Source of the DNA: Rhodococcus koreensis
Lineage (GTDB): Bacteria; Actinomycetota; Actinomycetes; Mycobacteriales; Mycobacteriaceae
DNA: 64,000 bases
Assembly: GCF_900105905.1 (NCBI RefSeq)
Contig: NZ_FNSV01000005.1
Location: 4,402,001 to 4,466,000 of the forward strand
Direction of reading: 5' to 3'
The position numbers and the translations under genes are program-made. The notes under the pieces were generated by a model, which had not been told where the DNA came from, did not search any database, and saw only the letters and a program-made list of their open reading frames with translations. Shown here in pieces: positions 41,727 through 50,483 of this stretch (within the stretch, counting starts at the first letter, position 1; each line of letters starts with the position of its first letter).

Positions 41727-43307
41727 TCAGTGGTGGAAAGTCTGCGTGTTGCTCGCCGAGGACAGCCGGTCCAGACGCTCGAGTACGCGGTCGACGACGT
41801 GCGGGTCCTGCCCCTTTTCGTTGCGGGCCCGCAGCACTTCGGCCTGCGCCGCGGTCAGCGCCCCGCGCTGCAGCGCCCGCAGTTCGTCGCGGCGGGTCTT
41901 GAGTTGTTCGATGCGCTGCGAGTATTCGGGCGAGTGGGTGCCGGGTGCGGAGTCCTCCTCGAGGCGGTCGTAGAGGGCCTTGAGCCGGGCCACCGATTCG
42001 GGAGGCAGCGTGGTGGGCGCGGAGGTCACGACCTCGAGAGCCGCGTGCCGGGCCCGCTCGACCAGCGCCCGCTCCTCGGCGTCCTCCGCGTCCGCGACCC
42101 CGGCGACGCCGAGCGCCTTCACCAGCCACGGCAGCGTGAATCCCGGAATGACCATGCTCATCACCAACACGACGGCCGCGATGACGACGGCTTCGGACCG
42201 CCACGGGAAGTCGTCGACCGGCAGACTCAGCGCCAACGCCAGGGTGACGAGCCCCCGCATCCCGCACCACGTCATGACCACGGCTTCGGCGGGCGTGCGG
42301 GGCGCGGACGACGCGTTGTCCTCGTAGCCGCGGATGTACAGCCAGGTGACCCCCATCCACAGCGCGCGGACCACCACCAGCACCACCCCGATGACGACGC
42401 CGTGCCACACCATCGTCCACAGGTCACTGCCTGCGTCGACGACGATCTGGCGGAATTCGAGACCCATCAGACCGAACGCGATGCCGGTGACCAGCAGTTC
42501 GGCGACGTGCCAGAAGGAGGCACTGGCCAGGCGGTCCTCGGCGTCCACCTCGGAGTCGGCGGCGCTCATCTGCACCGCGGCGACCACCACGGCGATGACG
42601 CCGGATGCGTGGATCTCCTCGGCCAGCAAGTACACGACGAACGGGATGACCAGGGTCAGTCCGCTGCGACCCGGGACGTCCACGATCCGCACCACCAGCC
42701 ACGAACCCACCCAGCCGGAGGCCAGACCGATCAGCACCGCGGCCACCACGGTGTACAGAAAGTGCAGCACCTCGAACCCGAAGTGCAGGTCCTCGCCGGC
42801 AATCGTCGCGGCGAGCGCCGCCTGGAACGCGACCAGCGCGGCGGCGTCGTTGAACAGGCCCTCCGTCTGCAGGACTCCGACGAGCCGACGCGGAATCCCG
42901 ACGGGTTCGGCGACGGCCTCGACCGCCACCGGGTCGGGTGGGGCCGTCATCGCGCCGATCGCGATGGCGGCCGCCAGTGTGATGCCGGGCACCAGCGCCC
43001 AGGCCGTCCACGCGACCGCAGCCGTCGTGACGATGACGAGGCCGACGGAGTGGACGACGATGGTCTTCCAGCGGTCGACGAACATCGCCCACGACGTCCG
43101 GCGGGCCAGCGCCCACAGCAGCGGCGGCAGGAACAGCGGCAGGATCAGTTCGGGTTCGAGTTCGACGTGCGGAATGCCGGGGACGAACGCGGCGCCTGCG
43201 GTGACGATCGTGAGCAGCACCGGCCAGGGTGCGTGGAATCGGTCACCGAGTCCGACGATCAGGACTGTGACGAGCATGAGCCCGATCACCACGATCAGCT
43301 GATCCAC
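41727..43307 (-). CDS. Na+/H+ antiporter (CPA1 family)
   Basis: Monovalent cation/proton antiporter of 526 residues with about 12 helices (residues 1-400) and a charged cytosolic tail of about 120 residues. The helix pair AIGAMTAPPDPVAVEAVAEP and LFNDAAALVAFQAAL contains the transport-site NDA/Asp residues of CPA1 exchangers, and CGMRGLVTLALALSLP carries the conserved Arg. Expected role: pH and sodium homeostasis. It stands alone and diverges from the DNA methyltransferase. Confidence 0.9.
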   Translation of the reverse strand: MDQLIVVIGLMLVTVLIVGLGDRFHAPWPVLLTIVTAGAAFVPGIPHVELEPELILPLFLPPLLWALARRTSWAMFVDRWKTIVVHSVGLVIVTTAAVAWTAWALVPGITLAAAIAIGAMTAPPDPVAVEAVAEPVGIPRRLVGVLQTEGLFNDAAALVAFQAALAATIAGEDLHFGFEVLHFLYTVVAAVLIGLASGWVGSWLVVRIVDVPGRSGLTLVIPFVVYLLAEEIHASGVIAVVVAAVQMSAADSEVDAEDRLASASFWHVAELLVTGIAFGLMGLEFRQIVVDAGSDLWTMVWHGVVIGVVLVVVRALWMGVTWLYIRGYEDNASSAPRTPAEAVVMTWCGMRGLVTLALALSLPVDDFPWRSEAVVIAAVVLVMSMVIPGFTLPWLVKALGVAGVADAEDAEERALVERARHAALEVVTSAPTTLPPESVARLKALYDRLEEDSAPGTHSPEYSQRIEQLKTRRDELRALQRGALTAAQAEVLRARNEKGQDPHVVDRVLERLDRLSSASNTQTFHH

Positions 43308-43349
43308 GCTGGGACGCCTCCTCGGCTCGTTATCATGTGTGGCTGCGCC

Positions 43350-43397
43350 ACCCGTGAGTACTTGTTAACCGCCCGAGGTTAATAAGTACTCACGGGT
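43350..43397. repeat. Intergenic palindrome (GAGTACTTGTTAACC family), second copy
   Basis: The 21-nt arm (43350-43370, starting ACCCGTGAGTACTTG) pairs with 43377-43397 with one G-U type pair, around loop GCCCGA. It matches the element at 24169-24216 almost base for base. Unlike the first copy it lies between divergent genes, so a terminator role is less obvious. Confidence 0.88.
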
Positions 43398-43464
43398 CGT
43401 TGGTCAAAGCGGCCACAGATCTCGAGTAACGTTCTCGGGTGACTGGTTCGTGAGGAAGGGTGCC

Positions 43465-44628
43465 GTGACGTCAACCGGGAGCATGGTGGGCCTGTTCGCC
43501 GGTATCGGCGGGCTCGAGTTGGGTCTGAGAGAGCACGGCTGGAACACCGAACTGCTCTGTGAGATCGACCCGGGCGCCCAGGCGGTTCTGCGTACCCGAT
43601 TCGCGGACGTCCCAGTGCATTCCGACGTCACCAAGCTGCGTTCCCTCCCCCAGGACATCGAACTCGTCGCCGCCGGATTCCCCTGCCAGGACCTCTCCCA
43701 GGCCGGCCGGACCGCAGGCATCACCGGTGCACGCTCCGGTCTCGTCGACGAAGTGTTCCGGTTGGTGAAGCGGAAGAAGGGCCCGCGCTGGCTCCTCATC
43801 GAGAACGTGCCGTTCATGCTGCAGCTGGGTCGCGGGGCCGCTATGAGGCACATCACGGACGCCCTCGAGGACCTCGGCTACACGTGGGCGTACCGGGTGG
43901 TCGACGCGCGCGCTTTCGGACTCCCCCAGCGCCGGCAGCGGGTCCTGATGCTCGCCTCCCGCACCGAGGATCCCCGCGCGGTCCTGTTCGGTGAGGACGC
44001 CGGGGAACGCCCCGTCGACGACCCCACCGACTTCCCGTGCGGTTTCTACTGGACCGAGGGCACCCGCGGCCTCGGGTGGGCGGTCAACGCGGTGCCCACC
44101 CTCAAGGGCGGTTCGTCCGTCGGGATCGCGAGCCCGCCCGCCGTGCGACTGCCGTCGGGCGAGATCGTCACCCCGGGTCTCGTGGACGCCGAACGCCTGC
44201 AGGGCTTCGACCCCGACTGGACGGCGCCCGCGGCGCTGGTCCCGGGTCTGCGGAACAGTCATCGGTGGAAGCTCGTCGGCAACGCGGTGAGTGTGCGGAT
44301 GGCGTCGTGGGTCGGGCGGCGGCTGCTCGAGCCGGCCGAGTACGAGCGGGGCATCGAGACGCCGATGAAACCCGGCGACGCGTGGCCGGTCGCGGCGTGG
44401 GGCAGCAACCGTCAGGCCTTCCGCGTGCACACGTCGACGTGGCCGGTGCAGGAGCCGTACGAGGATCTCAGTGGCTTCCTCGAGGACACCCGGTTGCTGT
44501 CGGCGCGCGCGACCGCCGGGTTCCTGAAGCGGGCCCGGATGGGCAATCTGCGTTTCGTGCCCGGGTTCATCGACGACGTCGAGAGCCACCTCGACCGCAT
44601 GGGCGGCTTCCCCGAGGCTGCCGCGTAG
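43465..44628 (+). CDS. DNA (cytosine-5) methyltransferase
   Basis: m5C DNA methyltransferase of 387 residues. Motif I FAGIGGLELG (residues 11-20) binds SAM, motif IV GFPCQDLSQAG has catalytic Cys74, motif VI is ENVPF, motif VIII QRRQRV, and motif X lies near RWKLVGNAVSV. The region between VIII and IX that reads the target is short. The GTG at 43465 is chosen for the AGGAAGGG before it. A vsr gene follows 15 bp later and no restriction endonuclease is visible nearby. The recognition site cannot be read from sequence. Confidence 0.93.
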   Translation: MTSTGSMVGLFAGIGGLELGLREHGWNTELLCEIDPGAQAVLRTRFADVPVHSDVTKLRSLPQDIELVAAGFPCQDLSQAGRTAGITGARSGLVDEVFRLVKRKKGPRWLLIENVPFMLQLGRGAAMRHITDALEDLGYTWAYRVVDARAFGLPQRRQRVLMLASRTEDPRAVLFGEDAGERPVDDPTDFPCGFYWTEGTRGLGWAVNAVPTLKGGSSVGIASPPAVRLPSGEIVTPGLVDAERLQGFDPDWTAPAALVPGLRNSHRWKLVGNAVSVRMASWVGRRLLEPAEYERGIETPMKPGDAWPVAAWGSNRQAFRVHTSTWPVQEPYEDLSGFLEDTRLLSARATAGFLKRARMGNLRFVPGFIDDVESHLDRMGGFPEAAA

Positions 44629-44643
44629 CCGGACGGACCTGCG

Positions 44644-45045
44644 ATGCCGGCGACCGACCCCGCGACCAGCGCCCGGATGCGGGCGCAGCGGCGGCGCGAC
44701 ACGGCACCCGAACTCGCGTTGCGCCGCGAACTGCACCGGCGCGGGGCCCGGTACTACGTGGACCGGGCGCCGATGAAGGGTGTCCGGCGGCGCGCCGACC
44801 TGGTGTTTCCGCGACGCAAGGTGGCCGTGTATGTGGACGGGTGTTTCTGGCACAGCTGCCCGCAGCACGCCACGTTCCCGAAGAACAACGCGCAGTGGTG
44901 GGCCGAGAAACTCGCTGGAAACGTCACCCGCGACCGGGACACCGACGCGGCGCTCACCGACGCCGGGTGGACGGTGGTGCGGATCTGGGAGCACGAGAAT
45001 CCGGTGGTCGCCGCGGATCGGGTTCAGGCCGCGCTGCGTCGCTGA
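44644..45045 (+). CDS. vsr: Very short patch repair endonuclease
   Basis: Nicks next to T:G mismatches that arise when 5-methylcytosine deaminates, starting very-short-patch repair. The 133-residue protein has the Vsr core: RRRDTAPELALRRELHRRG (about 16-34), the catalytic Asp in RRADLVFPRRKVAVYVDGCF, the metal-site His in FWHSCPQH, and WEHE near the C-terminus. It is encoded directly after the m5C methyltransferase, its expected partner. Confidence 0.93.
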   Translation: MPATDPATSARMRAQRRRDTAPELALRRELHRRGARYYVDRAPMKGVRRRADLVFPRRKVAVYVDGCFWHSCPQHATFPKNNAQWWAEKLAGNVTRDRDTDAALTDAGWTVVRIWEHENPVVAADRVQAALRR

Positions 45046-45149
45046 CGGTGAAGGTGTTGCACTTCCCACCCCTTGGGGGTCTGGTCGCCGACGCCGGATC
45101 GGTGCAGGATGGTGTCATCAGCAACCGTTCGAACCACATTCGGAGGCGC

Positions 45150-45419
45150 ATGATGATCCGCCGTATCGTCGCGGCGGCCTCCATTGCGATTGCAGCAGCG
45201 GCCGTCCCACTCGTCGGTCCGGGGGCCTATGCGGTGGCTGCCCCCGGCGACACGTACATCAGCAATCCCCCCGCCAACCCTGCAGATCAGGGCTTCTGCG
45301 AGGACCAGGCCGCCCTCGCCAACAATCTCGCCGCCAAGGGCGACTTCGCGCGTGCCGACGGCGTCGTGTCGGCCGCGAACATGAGCGGTTGCCGGATCTA
45401 CACGTTCTCCAGCCCGTAA
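45150..45419 (+). CDS. Small secreted protein of unknown function
   Basis: Product of 89 residues with a signal peptide cut near AVAAPGDT (about residue 35). The mature part, about 55 residues, has two cysteines (GFCEDQ and SGCRIYTF) likely to form one disulfide. ATG codons lie at 45150 and 45153 after GGAGG. Family not recognised. It stands alone between vsr and a methyltransferase. Confidence 0.75.
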   Translation: MMIRRIVAAASIAIAAAAVPLVGPGAYAVAAPGDTYISNPPANPADQGFCEDQAALANNLAAKGDFARADGVVSAANMSGCRIYTFSSP

Positions 45420-45480
45420 TCGCTTGCCGTTCCGGCAACGGAATTCCCGGTTGGACGGCTCCGCGCGGCACAGTGGGGGC

Positions 45481-46137
45481 ATGACCCACGAGCACACACC
45501 GGACACGACCGATTTCCTCAGCCAGGAGTTCTGGGACGAGCGGTACCGTTCGACCACCGCGGTGTGGAGCGGCAACCCCAACCCGCGCCTCGTCGAGCAG
45601 ATCGCGGACGTCACCACCGGCGGCGCCCTCGACGTCGGCAGCGGCGAGGGTGCCGACGCGATCTGGCTGGCTACCCGCGGGTGGAACGTCACCGGAGTGG
45701 ACGTGTCCACGGTGGCATTGGAACGCGCCGCCGCACGAGCCGCCGAGGCCGGTTCCGAAATCGCGGACCGGACGACGTGGGAGCAGGCCGACATTGTGTC
45801 GTGGGAGCCGCCTGCTCGCCGATTCGACCTGGTGTCGGCGCATTTCATGCATCTGCCCGGACCCGCCCGCGAGTCCCTGCACCGGCGTCTGGCGGGAGCG
45901 GTCCGCCCCGGCGGGCGCCTGCTCGTCGTCGGACACCATCCGTCCGATCTGGAGACGTCCGTCGGGCGACCCAATGTTCCCGACATGTTGTTCACCCCGG
46001 AGCAGGTCGCGGCTGTGCTGGACCCCGCGGAATGGGAGATTCTCGTGTCGGCGGTCCCGTCCCGTGAGGCGCTCGACCCCGACGGTCGGCCCGTCACGAT
46101 TCACGACGCCGTTCTGCACGCGGTTCGCCGGGCCTGA
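45481..46137 (+). CDS. SAM-dependent methyltransferase (TehB/thiopurine-like)
   Basis: Methyltransferase of 218 residues. The opening FWDERYRSTTAVWSGNPNPRL (about residues 17-37; shown in two parts, FWDERYRST and WSGNPNPRL) is typical of the TehB-like group, and motif I is LDVGSGEGADAIWLA (about 50-64). VRPGGRLLVVGHHP is motif III. Substrates in the group include oxyanions and thiols; none can be assigned here. The ATG at 45481 gives the normal length. Confidence 0.85.
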   Translation: MTHEHTPDTTDFLSQEFWDERYRSTTAVWSGNPNPRLVEQIADVTTGGALDVGSGEGADAIWLATRGWNVTGVDVSTVALERAAARAAEAGSEIADRTTWEQADIVSWEPPARRFDLVSAHFMHLPGPARESLHRRLAGAVRPGGRLLVVGHHPSDLETSVGRPNVPDMLFTPEQVAAVLDPAEWEILVSAVPSREALDPDGRPVTIHDAVLHAVRRA

Positions 46138-46189
46138 CGACGGTCTACCCTGTGGGCACGATCTCTTCCGATGCCGAGACGAGGACGCC

Positions 46190-46621
46190 GTGGCCGACCT
46201 GTTCGTGAAAACCCTTCAGCTGCACCAGTTCGTCTACGAACACAGCGGCGGCTGGGTGGGGCATCGGTTGTTGTTCGGGATGCCGACCCTACTGCTGCGC
46301 AGCGTCGGCCGGAAGTCCGGGCAGCCGCGCACCTCGGCGTTGACCTACGGCCGCGACGGCGCGAGTTATCTGGTCGTCGCGTCGAAGGGCGGTGCGCCGA
46401 CGTCGCCGGCCTGGATGCACAACGTGCTGGCCGCCCCGACCTGCGAGATCCAGGTGGGCCGCGAACACATCACCGTGGCGGCGCGGAAAGTGCTTCCGGG
46501 CGAACCGGATTACGACCGGATGTGGGCGACGATGAACGAGATCAACCACGGCCGGTACCGCGACTATCAGAAGAAGACGGACCGCCCGATTCCCGTCATC
46601 GCGCTCACCCCGAACCGCTGA
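46190..46621 (+). CDS. Deazaflavin (F420)-dependent nitroreductase family protein
   Basis: Split-barrel protein of 143 residues of the DDN/Rv3547 family, which uses reduced F420. Markers are LLRSVGRKSGQPRTSAL, GASYLVVASKGG and PAWMHNVLAAPTCEIQVG. The physiological substrate is probably a quinone, as for Ddn. The GTG at 46190 follows GACGAGGA. The 3' end overlaps the convergent NmrA-like gene by 17 bp. Confidence 0.88.
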   Translation: MADLFVKTLQLHQFVYEHSGGWVGHRLLFGMPTLLLRSVGRKSGQPRTSALTYGRDGASYLVVASKGGAPTSPAWMHNVLAAPTCEIQVGREHITVAARKVLPGEPDYDRMWATMNEINHGRYRDYQKKTDRPIPVIALTPNR

Positions 46622-47417
46622 ACTCGGCGGCGTGCGCCGACGCCCACTGCGCGAACGTGGTCGCCGGGCGCCCGGTGAGTTGCTCGACGAGGCGGTTCGC
46701 CTGCTGCGGGGCGTCGACCAGGCTCGCCATCCCGTCCAGGTACCAGCGGGCGTACTCCCCCATCGCCGGTGTCAGGACGTCCACCGCCTCGTCCAGCGGC
46801 ACCTGCCGGTACTCGAGGTTCCGGCCGAGGGCGGCGCCCAGTTCCCGGACGAGGTCCGCGCGGGTGATCGTCGCGGGACCGGTCAGTGCGTACGACTTGC
46901 CGACGTGTCCGTCGTCGAGGAGGGCGACGGCCGCGACCTCCGCGATGTCGTCCATGGCTATCGGCGCGTTCGCCGCGGCCGGGTACGGCTCACGGACGGT
47001 GTCGCCGGCGGCGATCTGCGGTGCCAGGATTCCCGCGTTCTCCATGAATTCGCCGGGCCACAAGTGGGTCCATTCGATGCCGGACGCCTCGACGGCGCGT
47101 GCGACGTCGCCCCAATGGCCGTCGTGGGGGCCGGAGAGGTCGACGACGTGCAGGACTCCGGCCTGCTTCGCCAGGCGCAGCGCGTCCGGGGCGGTGTCGG
47201 GAGTCGGTGCGAGGTAGAGGGAATCGACGCCGTCGAACGCCACGGGCAGGCTGTCGAGTCTGCGCAGGTATCCCTCGACGACGGTGACCGAGTCCGGAAG
47301 TTGCGCCTTGTCAGGATGATTCGTGAGGGCACGGACGTCCGTCGCACCCCGCGCGAGCAGGTGGTCGACGAGCATTCGGCCGATGTTCCCGGTTGCCCCC
47401 GTCACGAGAATCGTCAT
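46605..47417 (-). CDS. NAD(P)H-binding NmrA/atypical SDR protein
   Basis: Product of 270 residues with a Rossmann fold: TILVTGATGNIGRMLVDHLL at the N-terminus and substrate-side features of NmrA/QorB-like proteins (VDLSGPHDGHWGDVARAVEA). The SDR YxxxK catalytic motif is not evident, so it may be a redox sensor or a quinone reductase such as QorB. A 44-bp palindrome precedes its start. Confidence 0.85.
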   Translation of the reverse strand: MTILVTGATGNIGRMLVDHLLARGATDVRALTNHPDKAQLPDSVTVVEGYLRRLDSLPVAFDGVDSLYLAPTPDTAPDALRLAKQAGVLHVVDLSGPHDGHWGDVARAVEASGIEWTHLWPGEFMENAGILAPQIAAGDTVREPYPAAANAPIAMDDIAEVAAVALLDDGHVGKSYALTGPATITRADLVRELGAALGRNLEYRQVPLDEAVDVLTPAMGEYARWYLDGMASLVDAPQQANRLVEQLTGRPATTFAQWASAHAAEFSGSG

Positions 47418-47444
47418 GTCTGCACGCTACTACCGCGCCCGGGC

Positions 47445-47488
47445 ACGTGAGTGGCAAAGCGTGCCCGGGCACGCTTTGCCACTCACGT
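47445..47488. repeat. Perfect 44-bp palindrome (GTGAGTGG family), second copy
   Basis: The arm ACGTGAGTGGCAAAGCGTGC (47445-47464) plus CC pairs perfectly with 47467-47488. Compared with the core of 19653-19704 it differs at two arm positions, and each change is matched by its partner in the other arm. It lies seven bases after the serine hydrolase stop. Confidence 0.9.
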
Positions 47489-47494
47489 CGGGGG

Positions 47495-48811
47495 TCAGCT
47501 GGTCGGCGGGGCGGGGGTCGTGGACGACGCCGGGGTCTCCGACGGCGTCGGCGTGGCGGGGGACGACGCGTCCGGATTCTGCACCCCGGGCCTGAGCCGG
47601 TAGACGTGTTCGGGCGAAATGATCTCGGTGACGGCTCCCGCCAGCGCCGTGCTCGGTTCGCTGTCCTCGTAGGGGACGTCGGTGTTGAGCATGATCGCGA
47701 CCGTGGTCTCCTTCTCGGGAAGGTAGATGCACACGGTCTGGTAGCCGGGGAGGCTGCCGTTGTGTCCGATCCAGCCCGCGATGTCGAAGATGCCCAGGCC
47801 GTAGCCGACATCGGACGCCAGCCCCGGCGCGGTCACCGTCTCGAGCCGCTGTGCCTGCGTGGCAGGCTGCAGCAGTGTTCCGGTGGCCAGCGCGGGCGCC
47901 CAGATGCGCAGGTCGTCGAGGGTGGAGATCATGGCGCCTGCCGCCCATCCCCAGGACGGATTCCAGTCGGTGGCGACGGCTTCCTTCTCGTCCAGGGTCT
48001 GCTCGGTGTAGCCCTGCGCGTGCGGTTCGGGGAACGCGTTGGTGGTAGGGAAACTGGTGTCCGCCATCTTCAACGGCTGGAGAATCTTCTGCGAGACGTA
48101 CTCCGGGAGCGGTATTCCGCTGACCTTCTCGACGACGAGCCCCAGCAGGACCGTGTTCGTGTTCGAATACTCGAAACCCTGACCGGGTGGGAAGGACGCG
48201 GGCTGCGTGAACGCGTAACCCAGCAGTTCTTGCGGCGTGAATGCCCGCATCGGGTCGGAGAGCAACGCCTGCTGGAAGTCCTTGTTTGCCGTGTAGTTGG
48301 GCAGCCCACTTTGCATCCGGGCGAGCTGGCGCAGCGTGATCTGGTCGCCCGCCGGCACGCCCTCCACGTATTTCGAGATCGGGTCGTCGAGGGCCACCTT
48401 GTCTTCGTCGACCAGCTGCAGCAGACCCGTGACCGTGAATGTCTTTGTTACACTGCCGATCCGGTGATAGAAGTCGGTCTCCATCGGCGCGCCCGTCGAC
48501 TTGTCGGCGACGCCGAACGCCTTCACGTAGTCACCGTCCGGCCCCCACACGCCGACGATCGCGCCGGGAATCGCCGCCATCGACATCGTCTTCTCGATCG
48601 CCTCGTCGAGTCGGTCCGCGACACCGGGGTCGATCTGGGCGGCGCCCGCCTCGGCACCCGCCGATCCCGCCTGCGTCGTCGTCGAGGTCGCGGAGGTGCC
48701 CGTGGAGGAGGAGTCATCGGAGCACGCCGCCGTCACCACCAGCAGCAATGCTGCCGCGACCGCCGCGAGGCCCCGTCGCCGATTCGTCTTGGTCACGACC
48801 TGAGCTGTCAT
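47495..48811 (-). CDS. Lipoprotein serine hydrolase, beta-lactamase/DD-peptidase family
   Basis: Exported lipoprotein of 438 residues, lipobox VTAAC (about Cys30), then a Ser/Thr/Ala-rich linker and a class C beta-lactamase-like domain. The motifs are GSVTKT (SxxK, catalytic Ser), YSNTN (YxN) and HNGSLPGY (HxG), in family order. It may be a D,D-carboxypeptidase or an esterase; true beta-lactamase activity is less likely. The C-terminus is a Pro/Thr/Ala-rich tail. Confidence 0.88.
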   Translation of the reverse strand: MTAQVVTKTNRRRGLAAVAAALLLVVTAACSDDSSSTGTSATSTTTQAGSAGAEAGAAQIDPGVADRLDEAIEKTMSMAAIPGAIVGVWGPDGDYVKAFGVADKSTGAPMETDFYHRIGSVTKTFTVTGLLQLVDEDKVALDDPISKYVEGVPAGDQITLRQLARMQSGLPNYTANKDFQQALLSDPMRAFTPQELLGYAFTQPASFPPGQGFEYSNTNTVLLGLVVEKVSGIPLPEYVSQKILQPLKMADTSFPTTNAFPEPHAQGYTEQTLDEKEAVATDWNPSWGWAAGAMISTLDDLRIWAPALATGTLLQPATQAQRLETVTAPGLASDVGYGLGIFDIAGWIGHNGSLPGYQTVCIYLPEKETTVAIMLNTDVPYEDSEPSTALAGAVTEIISPEHVYRLRPGVQNPDASSPATPTPSETPASSTTPAPPTS

Positions 48812-48864
48812 CGTGCGGTCCCGTCGTCGAGGTGCCCCTCTCGGGAATTTACCCCGCGACCGCC

Positions 48865-48915
48865 GGGCGAATGTACCTTTCGGCGCTTCCGAGGCGACCG
48901 ACGGTACGTTCGCCC
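48865..48915. repeat. Long intergenic inverted repeat (GAACGTACC family), second copy
   Basis: GGGCGAATGTACC (48865-48877) pairs with GGTACGTTCGCCC (48903-48915) with one G-U type pair; the loop is 25 nt. The arms match those at 18829-18891 except for a T/C exchange that is matched on the other arm. It touches the stop codon of the MFS gene. Confidence 0.8.
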
Positions 48916-50483
48916 TACTGCGCACTCTCGGTCGCGTATTCGGCCAGCAGCCGCTTCTCCTCGTCGCGGCGGGGGAAGAAGAAGAACACCACCAGCGCCC
49001 CGGCGCACACCACCAGGATCGCGGCGAGGTACGCGCGGTCGTCGCCGTCCAGGAAGGCGCTACGGGCGGCCGCGATGATCTGCTCGGCGTACTGCGGATA
49101 GCGTTCCGCGAGCACCTCGGCGCTGGAGTACGACTTCGTGAGCGCCGCTTGGGTTTCCGCGTTGATCTGGCCGGCGTCCGGCGACGAGGCGATCGTGGCG
49201 GACAGCGACTTCGCGTAACCGGCGGTGAGCACCGCGCCGAGGATCGACTGCATGATCGCGCCACCGAGGTCGCGTTGCAGGTCGGACGTGCCCGACGCCA
49301 TACCCGCCCGCGACACCGGCACCGAACCGGTCAGCGACCGCGACGCCGGGGTTCCCGCGAACCCGACCCCGATGCCGACGAACGCGTAGGCCAGCGCCAC
49401 CCACCAGAACGTCGCGTTCTCGTCCCACCACACCAGCGCGACGACCAGTCCGAGGACGACGAACAGGTAACCCAGGAGCAGGGTGAACCGGGAGCCGTGC
49501 GATTCGATGAGTTTCGCGGAGCGGGGTGCGACGACGACCATCGCGACGGCGGCCGGGATGATCGCGGATCCGGCGGCGAGCGTGGAGTACTCGAGCACGT
49601 TCTGGAGGAACTGCTGCCCGATGAACATCGCTCCCATCAAGGCGCCGAACACGATCACCCCGCCGACAGCGGCCACCCAGAACGTCGGGCGGGCGGCGAC
49701 GTGCAGATCGAACAGTGGGTGCGCCGCCCGCCGTTGCTGCAGGAAGAACGCGGCACCCGCGGCGAGAGCGATCAGGCCGAGACCGACGGCGAGTGCCCCG
49801 GAGCCGTCCACGGGCGCGAAATTGATCGCGAGGATGAGGGCGGCGATGAAGACGACGGAGATGATGCCGCCGAGATTGTCGACGGGATCGGTCGTTTCGT
49901 TGACGTGGGCGGGCACCCACAGGATGGCGCTGACGAGGGCGAGACCGGCGAGCGGAAGGGTCACGAGGAACACCGAGCCCCAATGGAACTGCTCGAGGAG
50001 CGCCCCCGACACGATCGGTCCGAGCGAGGAGATCGCGCCACCGAGAGCCGACCACAGTGCGATCGCCTTGGTGCGCGGCGGTCCCGACCACAACGCGGTG
50101 ATGATCGCGAGGGTGGTGGGGAACGCGAGCCCGGCGGAGACGCCGCCGAGAACTCGTGCGAGAAACAGTATTTCGAAGTTTCCGGCGAAACCCGCGATCG
50201 CCGACGCCGGCAGCGACAGCGCCATGCCGAGCACCAGCATCTGCTTGCGCCCGTAGCGGTCGCCGAGCGCCCCGAGGTAGAGGACCGACGCGGCCAGCCC
50301 GAGGGAGTAGGCCACGGCGATGAGGTTCAGCTGCGTCTGACTCGCGTCGAACGCGCGGCCGATGTCGGGGAGCGCGACGTTCGCGACGGACAGGTTCAGG
50401 TTGGCGACGGCGGCGACGAGGATGAGGGTCGCGAGGGTCAGCGTCGCCCGGGCCGGGGCCTGCGTCGATTCGGTTCGAGTCAC
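48915..50483 (-). CDS. MFS drug/metabolite exporter (DHA2-like)
   Basis: Major facilitator of 522 residues with about 14 helices. Motif A appears as LGALGDRYGRKQMLV (about residues 72-86) and motif C-like Gly/Pro-rich sequence as LGPIVSGALLEQFHWG. The DHA2 group exports drugs and other amphiphiles by proton exchange. The GTG at 50483 overlaps the TGA of the upstream antiporter gene, so they are coupled. Substrate unknown. Confidence 0.87.
   Translation of the reverse strand: MTRTESTQAPARATLTLATLILVAAVANLNLSVANVALPDIGRAFDASQTQLNLIAVAYSLGLAASVLYLGALGDRYGRKQMLVLGMALSLPASAIAGFAGNFEILFLARVLGGVSAGLAFPTTLAIITALWSGPPRTKAIALWSALGGAISSLGPIVSGALLEQFHWGSVFLVTLPLAGLALVSAILWVPAHVNETTDPVDNLGGIISVVFIAALILAINFAPVDGSGALAVGLGLIALAAGAAFFLQQRRAAHPLFDLHVAARPTFWVAAVGGVIVFGALMGAMFIGQQFLQNVLEYSTLAAGSAIIPAAVAMVVVAPRSAKLIESHGSRFTLLLGYLFVVLGLVVALVWWDENATFWWVALAYAFVGIGVGFAGTPASRSLTGSVPVSRAGMASGTSDLQRDLGGAIMQSILGAVLTAGYAKSLSATIASSPDAGQINAETQAALTKSYSSAEVLAERYPQYAEQIIAAARSAFLDGDDRAYLAAILVVCAGALVVFFFFPRRDEEKRLLAEYATESAQ

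Noticed and set aside
43465..45419. Complete restriction-modification or phage-defence island
   Set aside because: Only a methyltransferase and Vsr are present. The following small secreted protein and methyltransferase show no nuclease or defence features.
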